The notes beneath the pieces were generated by a model. The model saw nothing but the letters and a program-made list of their open reading frames with translations. It was not told the origin of the DNA and made no database searches. This document shows positions 54,509 through 63,491 of a DNA stretch of 64,000 bases, in pieces; the stretch's first letter is position 1; every line of letters starts with the position of its first letter. Made by a program: the position numbers and the translations under genes. Source of the DNA: Flammeovirga sp. SJP92 (GTDB lineage Bacteria > Bacteroidota > Bacteroidia > Cytophagales > Flammeovirgaceae); assembly GCF_001583495.1 (NCBI RefSeq), contig NZ_LQAQ01000093.1:248001-312000 (forward strand). Reading direction: 5' to 3'.

Positions 54509-55123
54509 ATGGAAACTCCTTATATAGTAGGTATCACAGGTGGTAGTGGTTCAGGAAAAACTACCTTTATTAAAATGTTGACAGATCTAATCGGTGAAGA
54601 TAATATCTGTACTGTCTCTCAAGATAATTACTACATCGACAAAGAAAATCAACCTGAAGATGCAAAAGGAATAAAAAACTTTGATACTCCTTATTCTATT
54701 GATTTAGAAAAATTCTACCAAGACATTCAAAAGTTAAAGAATGGAGAGGTAGTTCAAATTCAGGAATACACTTTTAATAATGCAGCTGCAGAGCCAAAAC
54801 TGCTTACTTTCAATCCAAAGCAAGTAATCATCCTAGAAGGTATTTTTGTTTTTCATGATCCAAGAGTTTTTGACATGATTGATCTAAAACTTTTCATCGA
54901 AGCAAAAGCACACTTGAAATTGAGTAGACGTATCAAAAGAGATAATGTTGAAAGAGGATACGATATCAACGACGTACTTTACAGATACGAAAATCACGTA
55001 ATGCCTGCTTATGAGAATTACATCAAGCCTCATAAAGAAACTGTTGATTTGATCATCAGAAACGACACTAATTTTGACACAGGTTTAGATGTAGTTAAAA
55101 CATTCTTGCTTCAGAAAATATAA
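54509..55123 (+). CDS. udk: Uridine kinase
   Basis: This 204-residue P-loop kinase phosphorylates uridine and cytidine in pyrimidine salvage. Walker A GGSGSGKTTF is at residues 11-20, then DNYYIDKENQPED, IKNFDTPYSIDL (substrate site), VIILEGIFVFHDPRV, and RRIKRDNVERGYD with the nucleotide-binding arginines. Length and order match bacterial Udk. It lies downstream of a long untranslated region and 104 bp before the TrkA-type gene. Confidence 0.93.
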   Translation: METPYIVGITGGSGSGKTTFIKMLTDLIGEDNICTVSQDNYYIDKENQPEDAKGIKNFDTPYSIDLEKFYQDIQKLKNGEVVQIQEYTFNNAAAEPKLLTFNPKQVIILEGIFVFHDPRVFDMIDLKLFIEAKAHLKLSRRIKRDNVERGYDINDVLYRYENHVMPAYENYIKPHKETVDLIIRNDTNFDTGLDVVKTFLLQKI

Positions 55124-55227
55124 GGTCCTAACTTTCCGCCTTAATTCAGAGTAGTAGTACTGGAAGAAAATAGAAATAACTTTTTTATCTCGTACTTCAC
55201 TGAAATTACTCTTTGAAACTAATTGAT

Positions 55228-55929
55228 ATGGCGGACGGAAAATTTGCAATTATAGGACTCGGGCAATTCGGTACATCAGTGGCCAAAAATCTCTCTAAAT
55301 TGGGAGCGGAAGTAATGGCTATTGATAGAGAAATAGAAAGAGTGGACATCGTGAAAGACGACGTCGCTTATGCCGTAGCTCTCGATTCTACAGATATAAA
55401 AGCACTAAAAGCACAGTCTATCCATGAAATGGATGCTGTGCTTTTGGCTATTGGTGAAAATGTAGAAGGCCTGCTGCTAACTACTGTGCTACTTCTAGAA
55501 CTTAAGGTAAAACGTATTATTGCAAGGGCTGTCAGTGAACAGCAAAAAATCATCCTTCAAAAACTAGGAGTCTCTGAAATTATCCTTCCTGAAGATGAAG
55601 TAGGTAAGATGACTGCTGAAATGCTGTTGAACCCAGAAATTCAATCTTTCATGACTCTACCCGATAGTTATGAGATTGTGGAAGTGATTGTACCTCGAAG
55701 ATTGTATGGGAAGTATTTAGAAGATCTGGACATAGAAGCCACTTTTAATGCTGATATAATTGCACTCCGTAGATTATTTGAAGAACGTAATGCTCTTGGA
55801 GTAACAGAGTATAAAGAGCATTTAATTCGAAACCCCAAGGATGTTAAATCTGTTTTACAGAAAGGCGATAAGTTGGTCATGTTAGCAACCAAAAAGTCTA
55901 TTAAACAGTTTCTTGAGATTAATAGCTAA
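55228..55929 (+). CDS. TrkA/KtrA-type potassium uptake regulatory subunit
   Basis: This 233-residue cytoplasmic RCK protein has an N-terminal Rossmann fold with the NAD motif GLGQFGTSVAKNL, an acidic strand end IDRE, DSTD and AIGE, and a C-terminal RCK-C domain (about 145-225, ending GDKLVMLATKK). It gates a KtrB/TrkH-type channel, but no such gene is in the window. The frame opens at TTG 55213, but ATG 55228 is preferred. Confidence 0.9.
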   Translation: MADGKFAIIGLGQFGTSVAKNLSKLGAEVMAIDREIERVDIVKDDVAYAVALDSTDIKALKAQSIHEMDAVLLAIGENVEGLLLTTVLLLELKVKRIIARAVSEQQKIILQKLGVSEIILPEDEVGKMTAEMLLNPEIQSFMTLPDSYEIVEVIVPRRLYGKYLEDLDIEATFNADIIALRRLFEERNALGVTEYKEHLIRNPKDVKSVLQKGDKLVMLATKKSIKQFLEINS

Positions 55930-56022
55930 TCGAATTATAAGTTTTCTAAAATCACGAATTGAGTTTCCAATACGACGAATTCAATTTTAAATAAAAAGCT
56001 TTTTACATTTAAAGGCTTATTA

Positions 56023-56045
56023 ATGCCAATTGGCATGTTTTTTTA
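56023..56045 (+). terminator. Rho-independent terminator after the TrkA-type gene
   Basis: This perfect palindrome of 14 bases is followed by G and seven T-residues. The loop would open at AATT. Confidence 0.7.
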
Positions 56046-56214
56046 TCACTTAATAAGTATCAAGACAAAATAACTTCCTATAATTCTTATTACTGTATTG
56101 CGATTGCCTCATTTTAAAATGAATAAAAGTTCAATTATCTTCAGCGTCGTATTCACTAATAAAGAAAGGAGAATTACTTTTACTATTTTGACTTAGTACT
56201 TAACTAAATTGTCG

Positions 56215-56233
56215 CTCTCCATTTATAGGAGAG
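56215..56233 (+). promoter_or_regulatory. Hairpin covering a possible Shine-Dalgarno sequence of the epimerase gene
   Basis: CTCTCC (56215-56220) can pair with GGAGAG (56228-56233) across a 7-base loop. The right arm is the only purine-rich ribosome-binding candidate before the ATG at 56253, though 19 bases away, further than usual. It could affect initiation. Confidence 0.35.
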
Positions 56234-56252
56234 AAAATTATACTTTTAAAGA

Positions 56253-57194
56253 ATGAAGAAATTTCTAATTACAGGTGGAGCAGGCTTTATCCCAAGCTCA
56301 ATTGCAGATAAACTTCTTGAAAACCCTAACAACTTTGTGGTTTGTGTGGATAATTTCTTAACTGGTGAAAAATGGAAAGTTCCCACTCACGACAATTGTA
56401 AATTCATCAAATGTGACGTAAACCACTATGATGAAATTGCGGCAATTATGACGGCATACAAATTCGATTATGTATTCCATTATGCAGCTGTTGTTGGAGT
56501 AAAAAGAACTTTAGAGAACCCTGTAATGGTACTAGAAGACCTTCAAGGTATTGAAAATGTACTTCGTTTATCTAAGAACACAGGAGTAAAGAGAGTGTTT
56601 TATTCTTCTTCTTCTGAAGTTTACGGAGAGCCTGTACACTTACCTCAACACGAACACACTACTCCATTAAACTCTAGATTACCATATGCCATCGTTAAAA
56701 ATGTAGGTGAAGCATACTGCAGATCATTCAAACAAGAGTTTGATCTTGACTATACAATTCTTCGTTTCTTCAATACTTACGGACCTAAACAAAGTACTGA
56801 CTTTGTAATGTCTAAATTTATTGACGCGGCTTTGAAAAATGAACCTATTACAATTTATGGTGACGGTTCTCAAACTAGAACATTCTTCTATATTCAAGAC
56901 AACCTTGATGCAACAATTAAAATGTTGGAAGAAGATTTAGTAGTGAATGATGTTATCAATGTAGGAAACGACCGCATTACTACAATCAAGCAATTAGCAG
57001 AATTGATTATTGAAAAAACTGGATCATCTTCTGAAATCATTTACCTTCCACCATTGAAAGAAGGTGACATGACAAGAAGACAGCCAGATGTAGATAAACT
57101 AAAGACCATTCTAGACCGTCCATTTACATTATTGGAAGAAGGTATGGATAAAGTCATTGAAGCTAGAAAGAAACGTATGGAAGCCAACGCTTAA
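56253..57194 (+). CDS. NAD-dependent epimerase/dehydratase (extended SDR)
   Basis: This 313-residue nucleotide-sugar enzyme has the glycine motif GGAGFIPSSIADKLL at residues 7-21, the catalytic serine region FYSSSSEVYGE and the Y-x-x-x-K pair in PYAIVKNVGEAY. A C-terminal part with RFFNTYGPKQS, GDGSQTRTFFYIQD and REPDV-like MTRRQPDVDK fits UDP-glucuronate decarboxylase or UDP-glucose 4-epimerase relatives. The exact sugar cannot be told. It probably feeds envelope glycan synthesis and stands alone. Confidence 0.85.
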   Translation: MKKFLITGGAGFIPSSIADKLLENPNNFVVCVDNFLTGEKWKVPTHDNCKFIKCDVNHYDEIAAIMTAYKFDYVFHYAAVVGVKRTLENPVMVLEDLQGIENVLRLSKNTGVKRVFYSSSSEVYGEPVHLPQHEHTTPLNSRLPYAIVKNVGEAYCRSFKQEFDLDYTILRFFNTYGPKQSTDFVMSKFIDAALKNEPITIYGDGSQTRTFFYIQDNLDATIKMLEEDLVVNDVINVGNDRITTIKQLAELIIEKTGSSSEIIYLPPLKEGDMTRRQPDVDKLKTILDRPFTLLEEGMDKVIEARKKRMEANA

Positions 57195-57221
57195 GTTTAT
57201 TAATAGCTTAATAAAAAAGAA

Positions 57222-57261
57222 GGGGGAAAAGTAACTGATATAATTACTTTTCCCCCTTTTT
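57222..57261. terminator. Bidirectional terminator after the epimerase gene
   Basis: GGGGGAAAAGTAA pairs perfectly with TTACTTTTCCCCC around a short loop, with A-rich and T-rich flanks on either side. It serves the plus-strand gene and probably also the efflux operon arriving from the other side. Confidence 0.9.
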
Positions 57262-57309
57262 ATTTTTAATGAAGAACATGAACTAAAAGAGATGTTTCAA
57301 ACATGCTCT

Positions 57310-57355
57310 AAGTACTAAGCCAAAATTAATTTGATCTTTTTTTAGCTTAGTACTT
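57310..57355. repeat. Dispersed inverted repeat, copy 3 (best preserved)
   Basis: The arms AAGTACTAAGCCAAAA and TTTTAGCTTAGTACTT are complementary over 16 bases with one mismatch around a 14-base centre. It lies between two convergent genes, behind a conventional terminator. Confidence 0.65.
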
Positions 57356-57380
57356 ATCACGTTTTTCATTATAATTTATC

Positions 57381-60300
57381 TTAGTTGTGCACTGCTTCTT
57401 TCTTTTCACTTGAAGTTAAGTTCTGGAAGAACCAGCCTAACTGTTCCGCTAATAATAACATTACTGGTACAATGACCAATGTTAAGAAAGTAGCGAACGT
57501 TAAACCATAGATTACTGTCCATGCCATAGGTCCCCAAGTATCTGCGTTTGGTCCACCGAAATAGATATCCGCATCAAAGTGAGCAAACATTCCAAAGAAA
57601 TCAATGTTCATACCCGTTGCTAATGGAATCAAACCTAATACGGTTGTAATCGCCGTCAACAATACAGGACGTAGACGAGTGAAACCTGCTTGCTCAATAC
57701 ATTCGATTAAGTCTTTGATTGGTAAACGATCATCAGGATCCATTCCTAATTTCTCCTTTTTAGCTGCAACCAATTGATCAGCACAATCAATCAATACAAT
57801 GGCGTTGTTTACTACGATACCTGCCAATGAAATGATACCAATACCTGTCATGATGATTACAAATGGGTCATTGAAAATGATCAGACCTAATAATACACCA
57901 ATCAAACTGAACATTACTGAAGCAATAATAATGAATGGCTTCACGAATGAGTTGAATTGAGAAACAAGAATCAAGAAGATTGCACACATTGCTATTAACA
58001 TCGCTCTACTTAAGAATGCCATTGATTCGGCTTGATCTTCTTGCTCACCGCCAAATTTATAATTGTATTGTGCAGGCATTTCATAAGAGCCTAGCAGATT
58101 TTTCACATTCTCTACTACCACTTGATTATTATATCCTTTGGAAACATTTGAACTAAGTGTTACTACTCTATCCAAATCCTTTCTCTTGATCTCACCTACA
58201 GTTGTACTGTAATCCAGTTTTGCAACAGATGAAACAGGTACTTGATGGAACTTACCTTTATTATCTCTGAATGTGACCCTTTGATCGTTCAAAGTAGATA
58301 AATCATAACGGTACTCATCTTTCAAACGAAGCTGAATTGGATAATCATCCTCTCCATCTTTAAATTTAGAAACTTCTTGTCCATAAATAGCAGTACGCAT
58401 GTTTTGAGCTAACAAACCTGTTGACACTCCGAAACGTCTTGCCTTATTACGATCAATGTTCACCAATAATTCTGGCTTACTTACTGAAATATCAATGGAT
58501 AATTTATCAATACCAGGGATACCTGATTGCTCAATCATAGCCTTCATTTTCCCTGCCTCTTTGATCAACACTAAGTAATCCTCACCTGTCAATTCAATTG
58601 AAATCGGTTTACCAGTAGGAGGTCCATTTTGCTCTTTATCCGTTACAATTTCTACACCTGGGATATCCTTCGCGATTTTAGCACAAAGTGTCATTACTTC
58701 TACCGAACTCACACCATCACGCTTTTCATAAGGTACAAAACCTACTGCAATTCTCGCTCTGTTTGGTGTTACTGTATTGGCGGCTCCATCTTGAGGATCA
58801 TTTGTGTTTTCACCTACATTAGCTACAATCGATTCAATAATATCGCTATAGGGAGATAATTCTTTATATAATCTCTTCTCAAGGTCTAAAGCAATCTTAT
58901 TGGTTTCTTCAACATCTGTACCTTGTGGTGCCTCAATGTACATGTATACATAACGAGGATCTGAATCAGGGAAGAATTCGATCGGTACTTTGCCACTACC
59001 TAATCTAGCTCCAAACCAACCAATAGCAATCACAAGGAAAGCAAAAATACCTACGATCAAGAAATAAGGAGTCTTTCCTTTTAAAGCAAATCTTAATGTT
59101 GTTAAGTAAACTGATTCAAGTTGTGTTAAGAATACATTCTGGAAATAATAAGCCAATCTTTTTAAGACCATGCCATCAAGCAATGCGATAATAGCTCCCA
59201 GCATTAATACATTTCCTAATGTATACGTTGACCACATAATGTAACCTGGAATCGACAACCCTAAAAGTACAAGTCCAACAGTAACTTTAGTCTTATTGAT
59301 AGTTCTGTAAGCCTCTTCTGAATCGACTTTCATGTATTTAAAAGCAATTACTGGGTTGATTACCAAACCAACAAACAGTGATGATGCTAGTACGGAGATC
59401 AAAGTAATTGGTAAGTATTTCATGAACTCACCCATAATACCTCCCCAGAATGCCAAAGGAACAAAGGCTGCTAAAGTTGTAGCTGTTGATGAAATAATCG
59501 CCAATGCTACTTCTCCTGTACCTTGTTTTGCTGCTTCCTTGGTGGTCATTCCTGACTCCCTCAGTCGGTAGATATTTTCAATTACTACAATGGCATTATC
59601 CACTAGCATACCTAATGCAAGGATCAAAGCAAATAATACTACCATATTGATAGTTACACCCAATGAACTTAAAATCAAGAACGACAAGAACATTGATAAT
59701 GGAATAGCCATACCCACGAACATTGCGTTTCTTAATCCCATAAAGAAAAGAAGTACCACAACCACGAGAATCATACCTGAAATAATACTATTCTCTAAGT
59801 TTTTAAGAGAAGTTTTCATCTCATTGGATTGAGATTCTGTAATCACAATATCCAAGTTACTTGGTAAGTAGTTATCTCTGGCGTCATCTAAAGCTGCCAT
59901 GATTTTATCAGTAGCATCGATTAAGTTTTCACCACCTCTTTTTACTACTTTTAGAGAAACTACTGGGTAAGCTCCTTTTGAATTGAAATCAGAAGAAGCT
60001 AAACGTGCATAACTCTTACGTTCAACATAACTATCTTTAATTTCAGCAAGGTCTTTCAAGTAGATTGTATTCTGGTCTTCCGACTTTACAATCACGTTCT
60101 TGATTTCTTCCACCGTTTTGAATTCTCCGTCTACACGCAACGCTCTACGGAAACCATTACCCATTTTCACATCACCACCTGACATAGTTACGTTTTCATT
60201 GGCAATTGCATTTGAGATATCAGAGAAAGCCAACTGCATGGCATCCATCTTATAGATGTCTGCATTAATCTGAATTTCTCTTTCTACAGAACCAGTGATA

Positions 60301-60872
60301 TCTACACGAGATACTTCTCTAAATTCTTCTAACTCATCTTGAAGATCCTCAGCATAATCTTTCAGCTTTTGAATTTCAAAATCACCTGAAAGGTTAATTA
60401 CCATAATTGGAATCTCAGAAAAGTCCATTTCCTGAACATCGGGATCTGTATCTAAATCGGTTGGCAATTCACTTTTCGATTTATCAACAGCATCCTTTGT
60501 ATCTTGAAGTGCTTTTGAGATTTCAACATCCTCATTGAATTCTACAGTAATCACTGAAAAATCTTGAGCAGAAGTTGAGATAATTTCCTTCACTCCTTTC
60601 ATTGACTTCAATTCCTTTTCAATAGGACGAGTAATCAATGATTCAATATCCACAGGCGAGTTACCTGGATGCATTGTACGGATGTACACCATTGGAATAC
60701 GAATTTCAGGAAACTGTTCCTTTGGCATTCCAACATATGACAACATACCAAATACAGCAATAATTATCGTAAGGATAAAAATTGAAGTACTGTTATTGAT
60801 TGAAAAACTACTCAACCCAAATTCCTTTGAGTTTGACTGTTCTTCGTTTTTTATATTTTTATTTTCCTCCAT
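57381..60872 (-). CDS. RND efflux transporter permease (HAE1/AcrB type)
   Basis: This 1163-residue inner-membrane proton-driven pump has twelve hydrophobic segments split around two large periplasmic loops. Family stretches include STSIFILTIIIAVFGMLSYVGMPKEQFPEI, ALGMLVDNAIVVIENIYR with its acidic proton-relay residue, and late GIISLAGIVVNNAIVLIDCAD and RLRPVLLTAITTVLGLIPLATG. It works with the adaptor and TolC-like genes directly upstream (14 bp to the adaptor). The substrate is unknown. It is somewhat longer than AcrB (about 1050) owing to insertions. Confidence 0.93.
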   Translation of the reverse strand: MEENKNIKNEEQSNSKEFGLSSFSINNSTSIFILTIIIAVFGMLSYVGMPKEQFPEIRIPMVYIRTMHPGNSPVDIESLITRPIEKELKSMKGVKEIISTSAQDFSVITVEFNEDVEISKALQDTKDAVDKSKSELPTDLDTDPDVQEMDFSEIPIMVINLSGDFEIQKLKDYAEDLQDELEEFREVSRVDITGSVEREIQINADIYKMDAMQLAFSDISNAIANENVTMSGGDVKMGNGFRRALRVDGEFKTVEEIKNVIVKSEDQNTIYLKDLAEIKDSYVERKSYARLASSDFNSKGAYPVVSLKVVKRGGENLIDATDKIMAALDDARDNYLPSNLDIVITESQSNEMKTSLKNLENSIISGMILVVVVLLFFMGLRNAMFVGMAIPLSMFLSFLILSSLGVTINMVVLFALILALGMLVDNAIVVIENIYRLRESGMTTKEAAKQGTGEVALAIISSTATTLAAFVPLAFWGGIMGEFMKYLPITLISVLASSLFVGLVINPVIAFKYMKVDSEEAYRTINKTKVTVGLVLLGLSIPGYIMWSTYTLGNVLMLGAIIALLDGMVLKRLAYYFQNVFLTQLESVYLTTLRFALKGKTPYFLIVGIFAFLVIAIGWFGARLGSGKVPIEFFPDSDPRYVYMYIEAPQGTDVEETNKIALDLEKRLYKELSPYSDIIESIVANVGENTNDPQDGAANTVTPNRARIAVGFVPYEKRDGVSSVEVMTLCAKIAKDIPGVEIVTDKEQNGPPTGKPISIELTGEDYLVLIKEAGKMKAMIEQSGIPGIDKLSIDISVSKPELLVNIDRNKARRFGVSTGLLAQNMRTAIYGQEVSKFKDGEDDYPIQLRLKDEYRYDLSTLNDQRVTFRDNKGKFHQVPVSSVAKLDYSTTVGEIKRKDLDRVVTLSSNVSKGYNNQVVVENVKNLLGSYEMPAQYNYKFGGEQEDQAESMAFLSRAMLIAMCAIFLILVSQFNSFVKPFIIIASVMFSLIGVLLGLIIFNDPFVIIMTGIGIISLAGIVVNNAIVLIDCADQLVAAKKEKLGMDPDDRLPIKDLIECIEQAGFTRLRPVLLTAITTVLGLIPLATGMNIDFFGMFAHFDADIYFGGPNADTWGPMAWTVIYGLTFATFLTLVIVPVMLLLAEQLGWFFQNLTSSEKKEAVHN

Positions 60873-60886
60873 CAGTCTGCTCCAAA

Positions 60887-62050
60887 TTAAATTTGATAAT
60901 CAACAATTCTAACTTGTTCACCATTAATCACTTCAGAATAACCTTTATTGATTACTCTCATTCCAGCTTTAATTCCAGATGTAACCATAGTGTTTCCTCT
61001 GTAAGATTTACCAGTCTCTATTTCAACTTTTCTCACAACATTCTGCTTACCCTCTTTGTTTTCAAGGATATAAGTAAATGTTTCTCCTTTTGTGTTTTTC
61101 TGAACCAGATTACTAGGAATAGCTACAGCATTTTCTTTAGAGAAGTCATTGATCGTTACCACAGCCATAGTATTAGGCTTAATATCCAACCCTTTCTCAG
61201 AGATGCGCATACGGATTTTGAAAGTTCTATTCAATTGGTTAATAGTTTGTCCAACAACATCAACCTTCATATCTCTTTCAATTTCCAGCATTGGGAATTT
61301 CACCTTCACTTTATCTCCTTGTTTTACCACTCTACTATAAGCTTCAGATACTTCTGCTACAACTTCAATATTAGAGATATCTACCAAACGAGCATAAGGC
61401 TGACCTGCAGGACCCATTTCACCTTCTTTCATAAAGATTTCATCTACTTTACCAGAAATAGGAGCAACCACATATCCTTTATTCTCCTGCTCTTTCAAGC
61501 TTTCCAATTTTGCTTCTAATGACTCTTTATTATTTTTTGCTTGAAGATATTGTACCTCAGAACCGATACCTTGCTTCCACAGTTTATCTTGTTTCTCATA
61601 AAGTACTTCTGCCAGTTCCAAGCTTGTTTTTACCTCATCAATTTGCTTCTGAACTAACTCTACATCTAATTTCGCAAGATATTGTCCTCTCTTCACGTAA
61701 GCACCTTCTCTCACATATCTCCTAATAATACGACCTGTTGTTTCTGGGGCTACTACTACATTTCTATTTGAAGTAACATCACCAGGAACATCTACAAAGT
61801 GATTAAAAGTAGATGCTTTAACATCAAATACAGTAACAGGTTTTAAAGTATTTGCCTCTGCTTTATCTCCTCCTAAATCTTTAATTTCTGCTTCTAATGT
61901 ATGAATATCACTTTCCAACTTTACTAATTGCTGCTGATATTCTATTAATTGAGCTTTTTTTGCTTCTATTGAATTTTCATCTTCTCCACCGCAGGCAGAT
62001 ACAAAGGAAGCAACTGATAGTAATGTGATTAATTTATATCTTGATAACAT
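60887..62050 (-). CDS. RND periplasmic adaptor (membrane fusion protein)
   Basis: This 387-residue lipoprotein has lipobox SFVSAC, so it is anchored to the inner membrane. A short coiled coil near the N-terminus precedes the lipoyl/barrel-sandwich region (GRIIRRYVREGAYVKRGQYLAKLD), an alpha-helical hairpin (about 130-185) and beta-barrel parts. Adaptors bridge the RND pump and TolC. It starts 13 bp after the tolC-like gene and lies 14 bp before the pump gene. Confidence 0.92.
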   Translation of the reverse strand: MLSRYKLITLLSVASFVSACGGEDENSIEAKKAQLIEYQQQLVKLESDIHTLEAEIKDLGGDKAEANTLKPVTVFDVKASTFNHFVDVPGDVTSNRNVVVAPETTGRIIRRYVREGAYVKRGQYLAKLDVELVQKQIDEVKTSLELAEVLYEKQDKLWKQGIGSEVQYLQAKNNKESLEAKLESLKEQENKGYVVAPISGKVDEIFMKEGEMGPAGQPYARLVDISNIEVVAEVSEAYSRVVKQGDKVKVKFPMLEIERDMKVDVVGQTINQLNRTFKIRMRISEKGLDIKPNTMAVVTINDFSKENAVAIPSNLVQKNTKGETFTYILENKEGKQNVVRKVEIETGKSYRGNTMVTSGIKAGMRVINKGYSEVINGEQVRIVDYQI

Positions 62051-62063
62051 ATCTGTATTTTTT

Positions 62064-63491
62064 CTATTTTCTTTCGTTATTCAACTTTAATGTCTCTTTA
62101 TCCTTTTCAAAATCCTCACTATCTACATATTCCAATAGACGTCCATTTGCTTTTTCAAAAGATAATTTTGCTATTAGTACTTCATAAAGAGAGTTGTAAA
62201 ACTCATTGGCAGCTGTAGCATAGTCTTGTGATGATGTTGTCACCTCTACTGAAGAACCTACTCCATTTTTGAATTTTACCTGTGTATTTGTATAAACCTT
62301 TTCAGCAACTCCCATGTTTTTTTCCTGAAGGTTTAAAGTAGCCATATTAGTTTCGTATACGATACGAGATTGCTCTTGCTCTATAGAAATTTGACGTTCC
62401 AAATCGATACGAGTATTTAATAACTGCTGTCCTTTCAACTTCTTCTGTTCAATGATTTTTTGACGAGCAAACCCATCAAAAACATTCAGTGAAAGTGTTA
62501 AACCTATATTTGCGAAATCTCCTCCATTACCATACAAACCTGGTAGCTCCTGACCACCAGCATTAAAACCATATCCTCCAAATGCATATAATTTAGGCCA
62601 ATACTCAGCTTTAGTAGATCTAATATCATAGTCATTTAACTTAATATTAGTATTTAAAATTGAGTATTCTATTCTGTTTTTGGCCACTGCCAAATCAGTT
62701 GGAGTAACAATAAAATCTCTAAAGTCTTCTAGCTTCTCTGCTAAACCAATAGATGAATTGATGTCCATTCCCATCTGGAATTTCAACAATTTTTCAGCAA
62801 TCACATTCATTTGAGTAGATTGTGTTTCCTGAATGACCATACTGTTATAACTTACCTCAATTCTATTTAATTCGGTTTCTTCCACCATACCTGCCTCATA
62901 CATGGCTTTGGTTTCATTATAAAGGCCTTCTAAAATTTCTCTATTTTCAATGATCAGTTTTAAGAATTCCCTCTGCACTAATACATAATAATAAGCTTGA
63001 GTAACCGCTTCAGCTACATCAATTTTAGAACGGATTAATTCCTTTGAAGCCAACTCATTATAAACCTTAGCCGCTTGAACACCGATAAAGAATGTTCCAT
63101 CAAATATCAACTGAGAAGCTTGTAACTGAAGATTAGAACTGTACTTTGTTCCAAATTCAATAGCAAGTATTTTTTGAGGATCTCCATTAATTGGGTCAAA
63201 GGTATTTTCTGGCAAAAATGCCTTCTGAATTTTCATATTATCCACAAATTGCCCTTCAAAATTAACTTGAGGTAAACCAATCGAGATAATTTCTTTGACT
63301 TTTGCTTGAGAGATGCCTTGTTCTAAAACTGCATTTTTGATGATTCCTGTATTTTGGAAAGCATAGTTTATACAATCTTGCACACTGTATAATGGAACAC
63401 CGTTTTCGTTAGTGGTTGTTTGTTGTGCAGACAGTTGTAAACTAAAAAATAAGCTTAAAAAAGCTACGATCCATTGAAGGACGTTTTTCAT
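62064..63491 (-). CDS. TolC family outer-membrane efflux protein
   Basis: This 475-residue protein has a signal peptide (ending SLQLSAQ). It shows the TolC duplicated helical pattern: YSVQDCINYAFQNTG, EIISIGLPQVNFEG, TQAYYYVLVQREFLKL, and the second repeat with EYWPKLYAFGGYGFN and LSLNVFDGFARQKIIEQKK. It forms the outer-membrane channel of the efflux system. Its ATG overlaps the TGA of the upstream tetR gene (ATGA), indicating translational coupling. Confidence 0.92.
   Translation of the reverse strand: MKNVLQWIVAFLSLFFSLQLSAQQTTTNENGVPLYSVQDCINYAFQNTGIIKNAVLEQGISQAKVKEIISIGLPQVNFEGQFVDNMKIQKAFLPENTFDPINGDPQKILAIEFGTKYSSNLQLQASQLIFDGTFFIGVQAAKVYNELASKELIRSKIDVAEAVTQAYYYVLVQREFLKLIIENREILEGLYNETKAMYEAGMVEETELNRIEVSYNSMVIQETQSTQMNVIAEKLLKFQMGMDINSSIGLAEKLEDFRDFIVTPTDLAVAKNRIEYSILNTNIKLNDYDIRSTKAEYWPKLYAFGGYGFNAGGQELPGLYGNGGDFANIGLTLSLNVFDGFARQKIIEQKKLKGQQLLNTRIDLERQISIEQEQSRIVYETNMATLNLQEKNMGVAEKVYTNTQVKFKNGVGSSVEVTTSSQDYATAANEFYNSLYEVLIAKLSFEKANGRLLEYVDSEDFEKDKETLKLNNERK

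Larger units (their letters stand above)
55930..56252. other. Intergenic region with a terminator and a half-copy of the dispersed repeat
   Basis: No gene is seen. The palindrome ATGCCAATTGGCAT (56023-56036) followed by a T-run is the terminator of the TrkA-type gene. TTTTGACTTAGTACTT (56186-56201) equals one end of the dispersed inverted repeat. A hairpin precedes the epimerase start. Confidence 0.6.

Noticed and set aside
60800-61519. 239-codon plus-strand frame
   Set aside because: It is antisense to the efflux adaptor and the start of the pump gene and has a skewed, low-quality composition.
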